49,245 nucleotides of DNA from Deinococcota bacterium. GTDB taxonomy: Bacteria > Deinococcota > Deinococci > Deinococcales > Trueperaceae. The notes under the pieces are model-generated. The model was not told the origin of the DNA, made no database searches, and worked only from the letters and a program-made list of their open reading frames with translations. Where the stretch lies: the NCBI GenBank assembly GCA_963170125.1, contig CAUJFI010000065.1, positions 1-49,245 of the forward strand, written 5' to 3'. Numbering within the stretch: position 1 is the stretch's first letter; every line of letters starts with the position of its first letter. Both the position numbers and the translations under genes were made by a program. Of the stretch, positions 18,476 to 25,977 are shown one piece after another.

Positions 18476-18861
18476 GCTACCGCCACCGCGAACAGCTCGT
18501 CCGCCAGGCGGAAGAGCGCCTCCTTGGTGAAGCGCCGCGGCCCCTCGCTCAGGCCGGAGCCGTCCTTCGCCAGCGCCAGCTTCCGGTACACGTGCGACTC
18601 GAAGGGGTGCAGCACGACCTCCTTGAAGACGGAGGCGCGCTGGCTGGCGGACGCGAGCAGGATGGGCTCGTCGTGATCGTTGGAGAGGCTCGCCGAGAGG
18701 ATGGTGGTCGGGAGGTCGTAGGGGCGGGCCATGCGGTAGATGTAGTCGGTGAAGTCCGCCTGCTTCACGAACCGGACGCCCTCGTGCTCGACCGCGTACT
18801 CGCGCATCCACTCGAGCATGTCGGCCCAGGCCTGGTAGAACGCCATGTCCTTCTCTGTCAT
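18472..18861 (-). CDS. Unknown 129-aa protein coupled to the cyclase gene
   Basis: No family is recognised. The protein is soluble and mixed alpha/beta, with a Trp/Glu-rich N-terminal helix (FYQAWADMLEWMREY), then a YIYRMARPYDLPTTIL segment and a DHDEPILLASASQ segment. It has one Cys-free chain and no signal peptide. Its TGA stop overlaps the proposed CTG start of the cyclase gene (CTGA), so it is very likely co-translated with it and may be its partner or regulator. A TAGAAT -10 box lies 6 nt before the ATG. Confidence 0.75.
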   Translation of the reverse strand: MTEKDMAFYQAWADMLEWMREYAVEHEGVRFVKQADFTDYIYRMARPYDLPTTILSASLSNDHDEPILLASASQRASVFKEVVLHPFESHVYRKLALAKDGSGLSEGPRRFTKEALFRLADELFAVAVA

Positions 18862-18873
18862 GGGCTCATTCTA
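18862..18873 (-). promoter_or_regulatory. Leaderless-type -10 box for the 129-aa gene and cyclase
   Basis: TAGAAT (18873-18868) stands 6 nt before the ATG at 18861 on the minus strand; there is no ribosome-binding site. The rest of the 102-nt gap to the HAD gene shows nothing. Confidence 0.5.
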
Positions 18874-18963
18874 CCCGCGGGCGCGCAAGGCGCGACCGGC
18901 ACGGGGCGCTCCATACGGCCGGGGCGGCGCGACCGGCAGGGAGTGCGCAGCCTGGGCGGACCC

Positions 18964-19623
18964 TCACGCCCCTACAGCACGCACCACGCCCTCCAGGCGG
19001 TCGGCAACGAGCACCCCCACCGGTACCGGGCCGCGCCCGCGTCCGACGAGCAGCGCGCGCATCCCGAACGCCAGGGCGCCGCCCACGTCGACGTCCGGGT
19101 CGCACCCCACCATGAGCGTCGCGGCCGGCGCGCTCTCCAGGGCGGCGCAGGCGAGGTCGTACTGCCGCGGCGCAGGCATGCGCGCAGCGACGTCGCGGTC
19201 GCCGGACACGATGATCGCGCGGAAGCGCCTGGTCAGGCCGGTGGCGGCCAGCGCCGCGCGCTGCAGGTCGTCGGGTCCGTTCGTGACGAGCGCCAACCTC
19301 ACCCCGCGCCCGTCGAGCGTGGCCAACACCTCCGCGGCGCCGGGCTGGGCCCGGTAGTCGGCGGCGTACGCGGCGACGGCCGCGGCGGCGACGCCCGCCA
19401 GGTCGACCGGGCGGCGCTGCTGCAGCCGGTCGAGCACCCTTCCCAGGGCTACCTCGAAGGTGAGGGGACCGTCGCGCCGCGTCTCCTCGTCGAGGACCCG
19501 CGCGAACGCGTTCATGTCGCACTGGTGGAGGGCCAGCTCGTTGCGCAACCAGGCGGCGTAGTCGCCGAAATCCGCGGCGTGATGGCCCAACGTGCCGTCC
19601 AGGCCGAAGCAGGCAGCGTGCAT
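18964..19623 (-). CDS. HAD-superfamily-like protein lacking the nucleophile
   Basis: This 219-aa protein has a HAD hydrolase fold: motif I region CFGLDGTLG, motif II ALVTNG, motif III region ARMPAPRQYDLA and motif IV region VGCDPDVDVGGALAFGM. The first Asp of the DxDGT motif, which forms the phospho-enzyme, is replaced by Gly (codon GGC). The motif III Lys is also missing and motif IV is altered. Ordinary phosphatase activity is therefore unlikely. It may have kept a binding role. The cap region is helical, as in the YjjG/pyrimidine nucleotidase group. Confidence 0.75.
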   Translation of the reverse strand: MHAACFGLDGTLGHHAADFGDYAAWLRNELALHQCDMNAFARVLDEETRRDGPLTFEVALGRVLDRLQQRRPVDLAGVAAAAVAAYAADYRAQPGAAEVLATLDGRGVRLALVTNGPDDLQRAALAATGLTRRFRAIIVSGDRDVAARMPAPRQYDLACAALESAPAATLMVGCDPDVDVGGALAFGMRALLVGRGRGPVPVGVLVADRLEGVVRAVGA

Positions 19624-19638
19624 AGTAATCGCAGCCTA
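19624..19638 (-). promoter_or_regulatory. Leaderless-type -10 box for the HAD-like gene
   Basis: TAGGCT (19638-19633) stands 9 nt before the ATG. Confidence 0.45.
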
Positions 19639-19721
19639 CACCCGGGCCGTTCCGAGCGGCGCGGGATCGCCGTGGGGGACGCGACGTCTCCCCCTTCTCC
19701 GGGCGGTGCGGCCGACCGGGT

Positions 19722-19735
19722 TATGCTCGGCAACC
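19722..19735 (+). promoter_or_regulatory. Leaderless-type -10 box for pcrA
   Basis: TATGCT (19722-19727) stands 8 nt before the GTG start; there is no Shine-Dalgarno. Confidence 0.5.
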
Positions 19736-22006
19736 GTGCCGCATGAGGAGCTCCTAGCCACACTGAACGAGGAACAGCGCCGCGCCGTCATGCACTACGA
19801 CGGCCCCGCCCTCGTCCTGGCGGGGGCCGGCTCGGGCAAGACGCGCACGGTGGTCCACCGCATCGCCTACCTCCTCGGCGAGCACGGGGTGCTGCCCCAG
19901 CAGGTCCTCGCAGTCACGTTCACGAACAAGGCGGCGGGCGAGCTGCGCGAGCGCGTCGAGCACCTCATCGGCCCGCCGGGCCGCGACCTCTGGGTGAGCA
20001 CGTTCCACTCCGCGTGCCTGCGCGTCCTGCGCATGTACGGCGACAGGATCGGGCTGAGGAGCGGCTTCGCGATCTACGATGACGGCGACCAGCTCGACCT
20101 CCTCAAGGAGATCCTCGGGACGGTCCAGGGCCTCAGCGAGGCGAACCCGCGCGCCTTGCGCGCCGTGATCGACCGCGCCAAGTCCAACCTCTGGACGGCG
20201 GAGACGTTCGGCGACCAGGCGCAGCGCGTCTGGGGTCCGCTCGTCTCCGGCTTGCGCGTCGAGCTCGTCGAGGAGGTCTTCAGGCGCTACCAGGCGCGCT
20301 TGACGGGCGCCAACGCCGTCGACTTCAACGACATACTCGGGCGCACGGTCGAGCTGTTCGAGACGCACCGCGACGTACTCGAGCGCGTGCAGCAGCGCGC
20401 GGTCTTCATCCACGTCGACGAGTACCAGGACACGAACGCTTCCCAGTACCGGCTGACGAACCTGCTGGCCGACACCTACGGCAACCTCATGGTCGTCGGC
20501 GACCCCGACCAGAGCATCTACGCATTCCGCGGCGCCGACGTCCGCAACATCCTCGACTTCCGCCAGGACTACCCGGACGCCGCCGTCTACCGGCTCGAGC
20601 TCAACTACCGCTCCGTCGGCAGCGTGCTCAAGCTCGCCAACGCCGTCATCGGGCAGAACCAAGGCCGCATCGAGAAGAGCTTGAAGCCCGTGAAGGCCGA
20701 GGGCGAGAAGGTGCGGCTCTACCGCGCGACCGACCATCACGCCGAGGCCGATTTCGTGGCCCGCACGATCGAGCGGCTGCGCGCCGAGCGCACGCTCGAC
20801 TACCAGGACTTCGCCGTCCTCTACCGCACGAACTCGCAGTCGCGCGTGCTCGAGGAGGCGCTGAGGCGCGCCTCGATCCCGGCCCGCATCGTGGGCGGCG
20901 TCGGCTTCTACGAGCGCCGCGAGGTCAAGGACGCGCTCGCCTACGCGCGCGCCGCCCTCAACCCGGCGGACGACGTGGCGTGGCGCCGCGTCATCGGCCG
21001 TCCGAAGCGGGGCATCGGCGGCACGAGCGAGGAGCGCCTCGTAGCATGGGCGAGCCGCAACGGCCGCCCCTTCTCGGCGGCCTGCCGGGCGGCGGACGAC
21101 GTCCTCGCCGGTACGCCCGGCGCCAAGCGCGTCACCGAGTTCGTGCAGCTGATGGACGACCTCGCCGCCGCGGCCGACGAGCTGCCGGCCGCCAGCTTCC
21201 TCAAGTTCGTGTACGACGCCACGGGCTACGTGGAGGCGCTCAAGCGCGAGGGCACGCACGAGGCGGAGGGGCGCATCGAGAACCTCGAGGAGCTGTTGTC
21301 GGCCGTCACCGAGTGGCAGGAGGAGCAGGGCGGGAGTATCGCCGAGTTCCTCGACGAGGCCGCGCTACTCGGCAGCAACGACGACCGCGCCGTCGAGGCC
21401 GTCAACGGCGAGACGGTGGACGACGCCGTCACGCTCATGACGCTCCACAACGCCAAGGGGTTGGAGTTCCCCATCGTCTTCCTCGTCGGCATGGAGGAGA
21501 ACCTCATCCCCCACCGCAGCTCCGTTGGCTCCCTGCCGGAGATCGAGGAGGAGCGGCGGCTGCTGTACGTCGGTGTCACGCGCGCGCAGGACGAGCTCTA
21601 CCTGGTGCACTGCGAAGCGCGCCTGACGTTCGGGCGCACGGAGCCGGCGCGCCCGAGCCGCTTCCTGGAAGACCTGTCACCCGACCTCTTCATGGAGACG
21701 GACGTGTTCGGGCGGAAGCTCGAGCCCCTGCAGGACGCCGGCAAGTTCTCGCGCACCGTCTGGAAGCCGCCGGTCGTCGGCGCGCAGGCGGGGGCGCAAG
21801 GCGATGGCGCCCAGGCTCCGGACGCGCCCTCGACCTCGGGAGGCTTGAGCGTGCGCGGCGGCGAGCGCGTCAGGCACCCTAAGTTCGGGGTCGGCACCGT
21901 CGTGGGCGTGAGCGGCCAGGGGGCCAAGGCCGAGGTGACCGTGGTGTTCGAACAGGCGGGCGCCAAGCGCCTCCTGCTCAAGTTCTCGGGGCTGACCCCG
22001 GCGTGA
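19736..22006 (+). CDS. pcrA: ATP-dependent 3'-5' DNA helicase, PcrA/UvrD family
   Basis: This is an SF1A helicase of nucleotide excision repair and replication-conflict resolution, 756 aa. Motifs in order: TLNEEQRRAV (Q motif), AGAGSGKTRT (Walker A), TFTNKAAGELRERV (Ia), DEYQDTNASQYRL (II), VVGDPDQSIYAFRGA (III), LNYRSVGSVLKLAN (IV), VTLMTLHNAKGLEFPIVF (V) and LLYVGVTRAQDELYL (VI). The C-terminus GERVRHPKFGVGTVVG is the Tudor-like RNA-polymerase-binding module of PcrA/UvrD. GTG 19736 is used because the frame upstream is non-coding in character and no in-frame ATG fits. Confidence 0.95.
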   Translation: MPHEELLATLNEEQRRAVMHYDGPALVLAGAGSGKTRTVVHRIAYLLGEHGVLPQQVLAVTFTNKAAGELRERVEHLIGPPGRDLWVSTFHSACLRVLRMYGDRIGLRSGFAIYDDGDQLDLLKEILGTVQGLSEANPRALRAVIDRAKSNLWTAETFGDQAQRVWGPLVSGLRVELVEEVFRRYQARLTGANAVDFNDILGRTVELFETHRDVLERVQQRAVFIHVDEYQDTNASQYRLTNLLADTYGNLMVVGDPDQSIYAFRGADVRNILDFRQDYPDAAVYRLELNYRSVGSVLKLANAVIGQNQGRIEKSLKPVKAEGEKVRLYRATDHHAEADFVARTIERLRAERTLDYQDFAVLYRTNSQSRVLEEALRRASIPARIVGGVGFYERREVKDALAYARAALNPADDVAWRRVIGRPKRGIGGTSEERLVAWASRNGRPFSAACRAADDVLAGTPGAKRVTEFVQLMDDLAAAADELPAASFLKFVYDATGYVEALKREGTHEAEGRIENLEELLSAVTEWQEEQGGSIAEFLDEAALLGSNDDRAVEAVNGETVDDAVTLMTLHNAKGLEFPIVFLVGMEENLIPHRSSVGSLPEIEEERRLLYVGVTRAQDELYLVHCEARLTFGRTEPARPSRFLEDLSPDLFMETDVFGRKLEPLQDAGKFSRTVWKPPVVGAQAGAQGDGAQAPDAPSTSGGLSVRGGERVRHPKFGVGTVVGVSGQGAKAEVTVVFEQAGAKRLLLKFSGLTPA

Positions 22007-22037
22007 GGCGGCGCTCGGCCGCTCGTGCCAACGGCCA

Positions 22038-22065
22038 TTGGTCCCTCATAGCCTGGTGGTATGCT
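22038..22065 (+). promoter_or_regulatory. Extended -10 promoter for minDE
   Basis: TGG-TATGCT (-10 at 22060-22065) with a weak TTGGTC -35 (22038-22043) gives a leader of about 30 nt that contains the minD ribosome-binding site GGAGG (22088-22092). Confidence 0.45.
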
Positions 22066-22102
22066 CCACCGAGGTAACAACCCCCTTGGAGGATCGGAAA
22101 CT

Positions 22103-22909
22103 GTGAACGCCAAAGCCATCGTGGTGACGTCCGGAAAGGGCGGCGTAGGCAAGACCACCACCACCGCTAACGTCGGCGCGGCGCTGGCGCGTTTGGGAGA
22201 GAAGGTCTGCGTCATCGATACCGACGTCGGCCTGCGCAACCTCGACGTCGTCATGGGCTTGGAAGGCCGGGTCGTGTACGACCTGATCGACGTCTTCGAG
22301 GGCCGCTGCAAGCTCAGGCAGGCCATCATCCGCGACAAGCGCGTCGACACGCTGCACCTTCTGGCCGCCTCACAGACGCGCGACAAGTCGGCGCTCTCCG
22401 AGGACCGCATGAGGGACGCCGTCCAGGCGCTCCTCGAGGAAGGATTCGACCGCGTTCTCATCGACAGCCCCGCCGGCATCGAGTCCGGCTTCCAGACGGC
22501 CGCGAGCGCGGCCCAAGGCGCCCTCGTGGTCGTCAACCCGGAGGTCTCGAGCGTCCGCGACGCCGACCGCATCATCGGCTTGCTCGAGGCTCGCGAGATC
22601 ACCGAGGTCCGGCTGATCGTCAACCGGCTCCGCCCGGAGATGGTGAAGCGCGGCGACATGCTCGAGGTGAACGATGTCCTCGAGATCCTCGGCGTGAAGC
22701 TCATCGGCATCGTCCCCGAGGACGAGCGCATCCTGGTCAGCACCAACATCGGCAACCCGGCCTCGTTGGAGGAGAGCCCGAAGCTGGCCGCCGGCGCCGC
22801 CTTCCGCGACATCGCGCAGCGCATCCGCGGCGAGGAAGTGCCCTACCCCTCGTTCGACCAGCCGACCGGCTTCCTGGCCGCCCTCAGGCGCTTCTTCGGA
22901 GGCAGCTGA
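22103..22909 (+). CDS. minD: Septum site-determining ATPase MinD
   Basis: This 268-aa membrane-cycling ATPase positions the division site. Deviant Walker A SGKGGVGKTTTTANVG is at the N-terminus, with VIDTDVGLRNLDVVMGLE and DRVLIDSPAGIESGFQ (Walker B region) following. The C-terminal FLAALRRFFGG is the amphipathic membrane-targeting helix. GTG 22103 is chosen over an in-frame ATG at 22061 because GGAGG stands 10 nt upstream. The stop overlaps minE by one base (TGATG). minC, the FtsZ inhibitor, is not in the window. Confidence 0.96.
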   Translation: MNAKAIVVTSGKGGVGKTTTTANVGAALARLGEKVCVIDTDVGLRNLDVVMGLEGRVVYDLIDVFEGRCKLRQAIIRDKRVDTLHLLAASQTRDKSALSEDRMRDAVQALLEEGFDRVLIDSPAGIESGFQTAASAAQGALVVVNPEVSSVRDADRIIGLLEAREITEVRLIVNRLRPEMVKRGDMLEVNDVLEILGVKLIGIVPEDERILVSTNIGNPASLEESPKLAAGAAFRDIAQRIRGEEVPYPSFDQPTGFLAALRRFFGGS

Positions 22910-23148
22910 TGTTCCAGGGGCTCTTCGGTAGGCGCAAGAGCAAGGACCAGCTCAAGGACCGCTTGAAGCTCGTCCTCTCCTACGACCGCGCGAAGCTCTC
23001 GCCTGGCAACATGGACGCTCTGAAGCGCGAGCTCATGACGGTTATCAAGAAGTACTTCCCCTCCGACGGCAGCGACCTCGACGTGAAGGTCGAACAGCAG
23101 GGCGAGCGCGTCGTGCTGGTCGCTAACCTGCCCGTCCAGCGCGGCTGA
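22909..23148 (+). CDS. minE: Cell division topological specificity factor MinE
   Basis: At 79 aa it is the usual MinE length. The N-terminal MFQGLFGRRKSKDQLKDRLK contains the membrane-targeting and anti-MinCD helix with its RLK(L)VL sequence. The C-terminal half (ELMTVIKKYFPSDGSDLDVK) is the dimeric topological specificity domain. It is translated from an ATG overlapping the minD stop. MinE stimulates the MinD ATPase. Confidence 0.94.
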   Translation: MFQGLFGRRKSKDQLKDRLKLVLSYDRAKLSPGNMDALKRELMTVIKKYFPSDGSDLDVKVEQQGERVVLVANLPVQRG

Positions 23149-23158
23149 GGGAGAGCGC

Positions 23159-23941
23159 GTGACCGCGGGAGACCTGGCAAGCGAGCGCCCCGCGTTCGCG
23201 GTGCTCGTGGCGGAGGCGGACGACCTGCAGCTCCAACTCGTCGATGTCCTCCTCTCCGACCCCCGTTTCCGCCTGGCGCGCGCGGCCAGCGCCAGAGCGG
23301 CCCTCGAGTACCTGAAGGCCAACACCCCGGACCTGATCATCGCCGCTGCCGACCTGCCCGACCTGGACGGTTACTCGTTCGTCTCGCGCGTCAAACGGGT
23401 CGTGCGCCTCGCGCACGTCCCCGTCATCCTGACCACGGAGGCCGACGCCGGCCTGGGCCTATCGCAACGCACGAGGCGGCGAGCGGAAGAGGCGCAGGTC
23501 GACCTGCTCCTGCCGCGGCCGCTGGGCGACAAGAACCTGAAGGAGCGCGCGTTGCGGCTGTTGCAGCACGGCGCCGGCGCGGGCCGGAAGCGGGCCGACA
23601 AACCTCAGCTCGCCACGACCCTCGTGTTGGAGGAGGCGATCGAGCGTCTGCCCCTTCCACCTGCGACCGCCCCCTTGCGCCCCGCCCCATCCGGGTCTCC
23701 GGACGTGGCGGCGGGCGGCACCGACGCGCAAGCGGCGGCGGGCGCGCAGGCTCGCGGTCCGCAGCCTCACGTCGACCAGCCGCCCGTTGCGCAGGCCCAC
23801 CTCGCCAGGGCCGAGCGTGATTCGCTCATGCGGGAGAACGAGGCGTTGCGCAACGAGAACCGCGAGCTGCGCGCGAGCATCGAGCGCCTGAGGCGCGAGT
23901 TGAACGAGGCGCGGCAGGTCGGCAGGCCGGGCAAACGCTAG
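23159..23941 (+). CDS. Pseudo-receiver domain protein with C-terminal coiled coil, linked to minDE
   Basis: This 260-aa protein starts at GTG 23159, 10 nt after minE, with GGGAGAG upstream. Residues about 13-135 fold like a CheY receiver (AVLVAEADDLQLQL, LIIAAADLPDLDGYSF, VPVILTTEADAG). By alignment on LPDLDG, the phospho-accepting Asp is Ala and the conserved Lys is Arg (LLLPRPLGD), so it should not be phosphorylated in the usual way. A Pro/Ala/Gln-rich linker (about 165-220) leads to a coiled coil (RENEALRNENRELRASIERL). Position and architecture suggest a structural or adaptor role in division-site placement, which is an inference only. Confidence 0.8.
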   Translation: MTAGDLASERPAFAVLVAEADDLQLQLVDVLLSDPRFRLARAASARAALEYLKANTPDLIIAAADLPDLDGYSFVSRVKRVVRLAHVPVILTTEADAGLGLSQRTRRRAEEAQVDLLLPRPLGDKNLKERALRLLQHGAGAGRKRADKPQLATTLVLEEAIERLPLPPATAPLRPAPSGSPDVAAGGTDAQAAAGAQARGPQPHVDQPPVAQAHLARAERDSLMRENEALRNENRELRASIERLRRELNEARQVGRPGKR

Positions 23942-23944
23942 GCT

Positions 23945-24000
23945 GGGCAACGCTTGGACAAGGCAACGCTAGGCAGGGCAACGCTTGGACAAGGCAAGCG
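23945..24000. repeat. Short tandem repeat, 31-bp unit, nearly two copies
   Basis: GGGCAACGCTTGGACAAGGC starts at 23945 and again at 23976. The 31-bp unit also contains AACGCTAGGCA. It begins just after the stop of the pseudo-receiver gene, whose last codons carry a related GGGCAAACGCTAGGCT. No coding function is seen. Confidence 0.7.
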
Positions 24001-24055
24001 AACGTCGGGCTTGGCGCGGAGTGGTGCGAACGCGGAGGTGGGGTGGTGCGGCCGC

Positions 24056-24490
24056 CTACGATCGACCGGCGTCGCCCTCGAACGTACCGGGCTCGCCGTT
24101 CGGCTCCGCCGTTCCGAGGTGGGCGACGGCCCACACCCGGATGGCGTCTATGACCTCCTGCAGCTCCCTACCGGCATCCGTGAGCTCGTAGCTGCAGCGC
24201 GGCAGGCCCGCGGCGTGAGCGTCGTCGTGGAGCACTTCCTTGCGGATTACGCCGACGCCCTCGAGGCGGGCGAGGCGGTGCGCCAGGGTGGTCGGGTTGC
24301 AGCCTCCGACATCGCGCCCCAGCTCGTTGAAGCAGCGCGAGCCATCGAGCAGGGCGTGCACGATGTGCAGGACCCACTTCTCCTGGAGGATCTCGATGGC
24401 GGAACCGGCCGCGCAGCGCCTGATGGACACGCCGCGCACCGCACTCGCATCGGCGGCACGACCGCCGACAGCCTCACTCCGACTCACCAC
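24056..24490 (-). CDS. HxlR-family winged-helix transcriptional regulator
   Basis: This 144-aa regulator has a MarR-like winged helix: AIEILQEKWVLHIVHALL (helix 1), RCFNELGRDVGGCNPTTLAHRLARLE (HTH with recognition helix) and CSYELTDAGRELQEVIDAI (wing and dimerisation helix). Two cysteines (in RRCAAG and GGCNP) stand where HxlR relatives carry thiol-sensing residues, so redox or aldehyde sensing is possible. The start is GTG 24490. The target is unknown; neither neighbour is an obvious regulon member. Confidence 0.88.
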   Translation of the reverse strand: MVSRSEAVGGRAADASAVRGVSIRRCAAGSAIEILQEKWVLHIVHALLDGSRCFNELGRDVGGCNPTTLAHRLARLEGVGVIRKEVLHDDAHAAGLPRCSYELTDAGRELQEVIDAIRVWAVAHLGTAEPNGEPGTFEGDAGRS

Positions 24491-24503
24491 GTCGATGACG
24501 ATA
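24491..24503 (-). promoter_or_regulatory. Leaderless-type -10 box for the HxlR regulator
   Basis: TATCGT (24503-24498) stands 7 nt before GTG 24490. Confidence 0.5.
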
Positions 24504-24586
24504 CCACCGTCGGGGCGCGCGGGGTTTATCGCGGCCTACACGACACCGGCCTCCGCCTAGCCACTTCCGGCCGATCCGCGGCGTGA

Positions 24587-24702
24587 TGGTAAAATGACTT
24601 CCCGGGCGCTAGCGCGGCTGCGGCAGCCACCACCGGCGTCCAGGGGGTAAGGCGGCCTGAAGGCTACTGCCAGGAGCGGTAGGTTCGCCCGAAGGGAGCT
24701 AC
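24587..24702 (+). promoter_or_regulatory. Extended -10 promoter and GC-rich leader of hpf
   Basis: TGG-TAAAAT (24587-24595) is an extended -10 with no good -35. The leader of about 100 nt contains several short self-complementary runs (GCGCTAGCGC at 24605; GGCGGCC...GGCTACTGCC; GCGGTAGG...) and ends in the GGGAG ribosome-binding site 6 nt before ATG 24703. No known riboswitch class was recognised. Nothing else is seen between 24491 and 24702. Confidence 0.4.
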
Positions 24703-25236
24703 ATGAACATCTACAAGCTGATGGGTCGCAACATCGAAGTGACTGACGCCATGCGTCAGTACGCCGAGGACAAGCTGGCCCGGCTCGATCGTTACTTCGA
24801 CCAGATCATCGACGCCAGCGTGGTCATGGGTTACGACAACAGCGAGAACGCCGCCAACCCGGCCAAGGTCGAGGTGCAGCTCAACGTGCCCGGCGGCATC
24901 ATCCGGGCCGAAGAGCGCGCGCTGGACACGTACGCCGCCGTCGACCTCGTCATGGCCAAGCTCGAACGGCAGCTAAAGCGCTTCAAGGGTCGCCTCATCG
25001 CGCAGCGCGGCGAGAGCATCCCGCTACCCGAGGAGACCGAGCCGGAGGAGCGCGCCCCGCGCGTGTCGCGCGTCAAGCGCCACGTGCTGCGCCCCATGGC
25101 GCCCGAGGACGCCGCCGTCCAGATGGAGGCGCTAGGCCACGGCTTCTTCCTCTTCCGCAACGTCGAGACCGACCTCGTCAGCGTCATCTACCTGCGCGAC
25201 GACGGCGATTACGGGTTGATCGAGCCGGCTAACTGA
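24703..25236 (+). CDS. hpf: Ribosome hibernation promoting factor, long form
   Basis: This 177-aa protein dimerises inactive ribosomes into 100S particles. The N-terminal domain (about 1-100; IYKLMGRNIEVTDAMRQYAE, KLARLDRYFD) is the YfiA/HPF fold that sits in the decoding and mRNA channel. The C-terminal domain (about 120-177; RVKRHVLRPMAPEDAAVQME, LGHGFFLFRNVETDLVSVIY) is the dimerisation module found only in the long form. Expression is expected to rise in stationary phase or stress. Confidence 0.95.
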   Translation: MNIYKLMGRNIEVTDAMRQYAEDKLARLDRYFDQIIDASVVMGYDNSENAANPAKVEVQLNVPGGIIRAEERALDTYAAVDLVMAKLERQLKRFKGRLIAQRGESIPLPEETEPEERAPRVSRVKRHVLRPMAPEDAAVQMEALGHGFFLFRNVETDLVSVIYLRDDGDYGLIEPAN

Positions 25237-25250
25237 GCGCGCAGCCGGGA

Positions 25251-25964
25251 TCAGTCCCCAGGCGCGTCCGCCCGCCGTTCGCGGCGGGCGTTCACGTTGG
25301 CCACCGTCATCCCGAAGGCGAAGCCGCCAATGTGCGCCCACCACGCGACGCCCTCGCCGGTCGAGCCGCCGTCCGTCAGCACCGACAGCCCCTGCATGGC
25401 AGCCCAGAAGCCGATGTACGCCCAGGCCGGCAGCCACGGCGCGTACCAAGGCGCTTGGCGGGAGAAGACCCGGAGGAACAGCCACGGGGCGATGAGGCCC
25501 GGGATGAGGGCCTGTACGCGCTGCCGAGGGTAGATGACTATGTAAGCGCCCAGGACGGCGCTTATGGCGCCCGAGGCGCCGACGAGCGGAGTGCGAGGGT
25601 CGCCGCCGAGGAGGCCATGCACGAGCGCAGCGATCGCCGCGCCGCCGGCGTAGAAGAGCGCGTAGCGCAGGTGACCGAGCCTGTCCTCGACGTTATCGCC
25701 GAAGACGAACAGGAAGAGCATGTTCCCGAGCAGGTGCGCCAGGCCCCCGTGCAGGAAGGCGTAGGTGACCAGCGTGGGCCACGCGGCGAGCGGCTCGGCC
25801 ACCAGGCGCGCCGGCACGAAGCCGTTGTCGAACAGGAAGCGCAGGCCCGCCAGCCCGGTGCCGAGCGAGGCCTCGTAGAGGTAGACGACCACGTTCGCCA
25901 CCACCAGCGCCCACGTGACGTACGGCAGGGCGCTGCGCGGGTTTCGGTCTCGCAGTGGGATCAG
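25251..25964 (-). CDS. Rhomboid-family intramembrane serine protease
   Basis: This is a six-helix membrane protease of 237 aa. Catalytic Ser is in GASGAISAVLGAY and catalytic His in WWAHIGGFAFG. The L1-loop and TM2 hallmark HGGLAHLLGNMLFLFVFGDN is intact. The family-typical N-terminus MIPLRD(x)NP is matched by the codons from 25964 (IPLRDRNPRSALPYVTWAL), but the codon in the Met position is CTG. The first in-frame GTG (25904) would remove that block and half of helix 1. CTG is therefore taken as the start. It lies 13 nt after the stop of the hexapeptide-repeat gene. Confidence 0.88.
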   Translation of the reverse strand: MIPLRDRNPRSALPYVTWALVVANVVVYLYEASLGTGLAGLRFLFDNGFVPARLVAEPLAAWPTLVTYAFLHGGLAHLLGNMLFLFVFGDNVEDRLGHLRYALFYAGGAAIAALVHGLLGGDPRTPLVGASGAISAVLGAYIVIYPRQRVQALIPGLIAPWLFLRVFSRQAPWYAPWLPAWAYIGFWAAMQGLSVLTDGGSTGEGVAWWAHIGGFAFGMTVANVNARRERRADAPGD

Positions 25965-25977
25965 GTCGCCACCGCCG

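Noticed and set aside
19754..21259. 501-codon minus-strand frame across pcrA
   Set aside because: All helicase motifs lie on the plus strand; the minus frame has no recognisable domain.
24670..24702. GGTTCG sequence resembling a tRNA T-loop
   Set aside because: No acceptor or anticodon stem can be built around it; it ends in the hpf ribosome-binding site.
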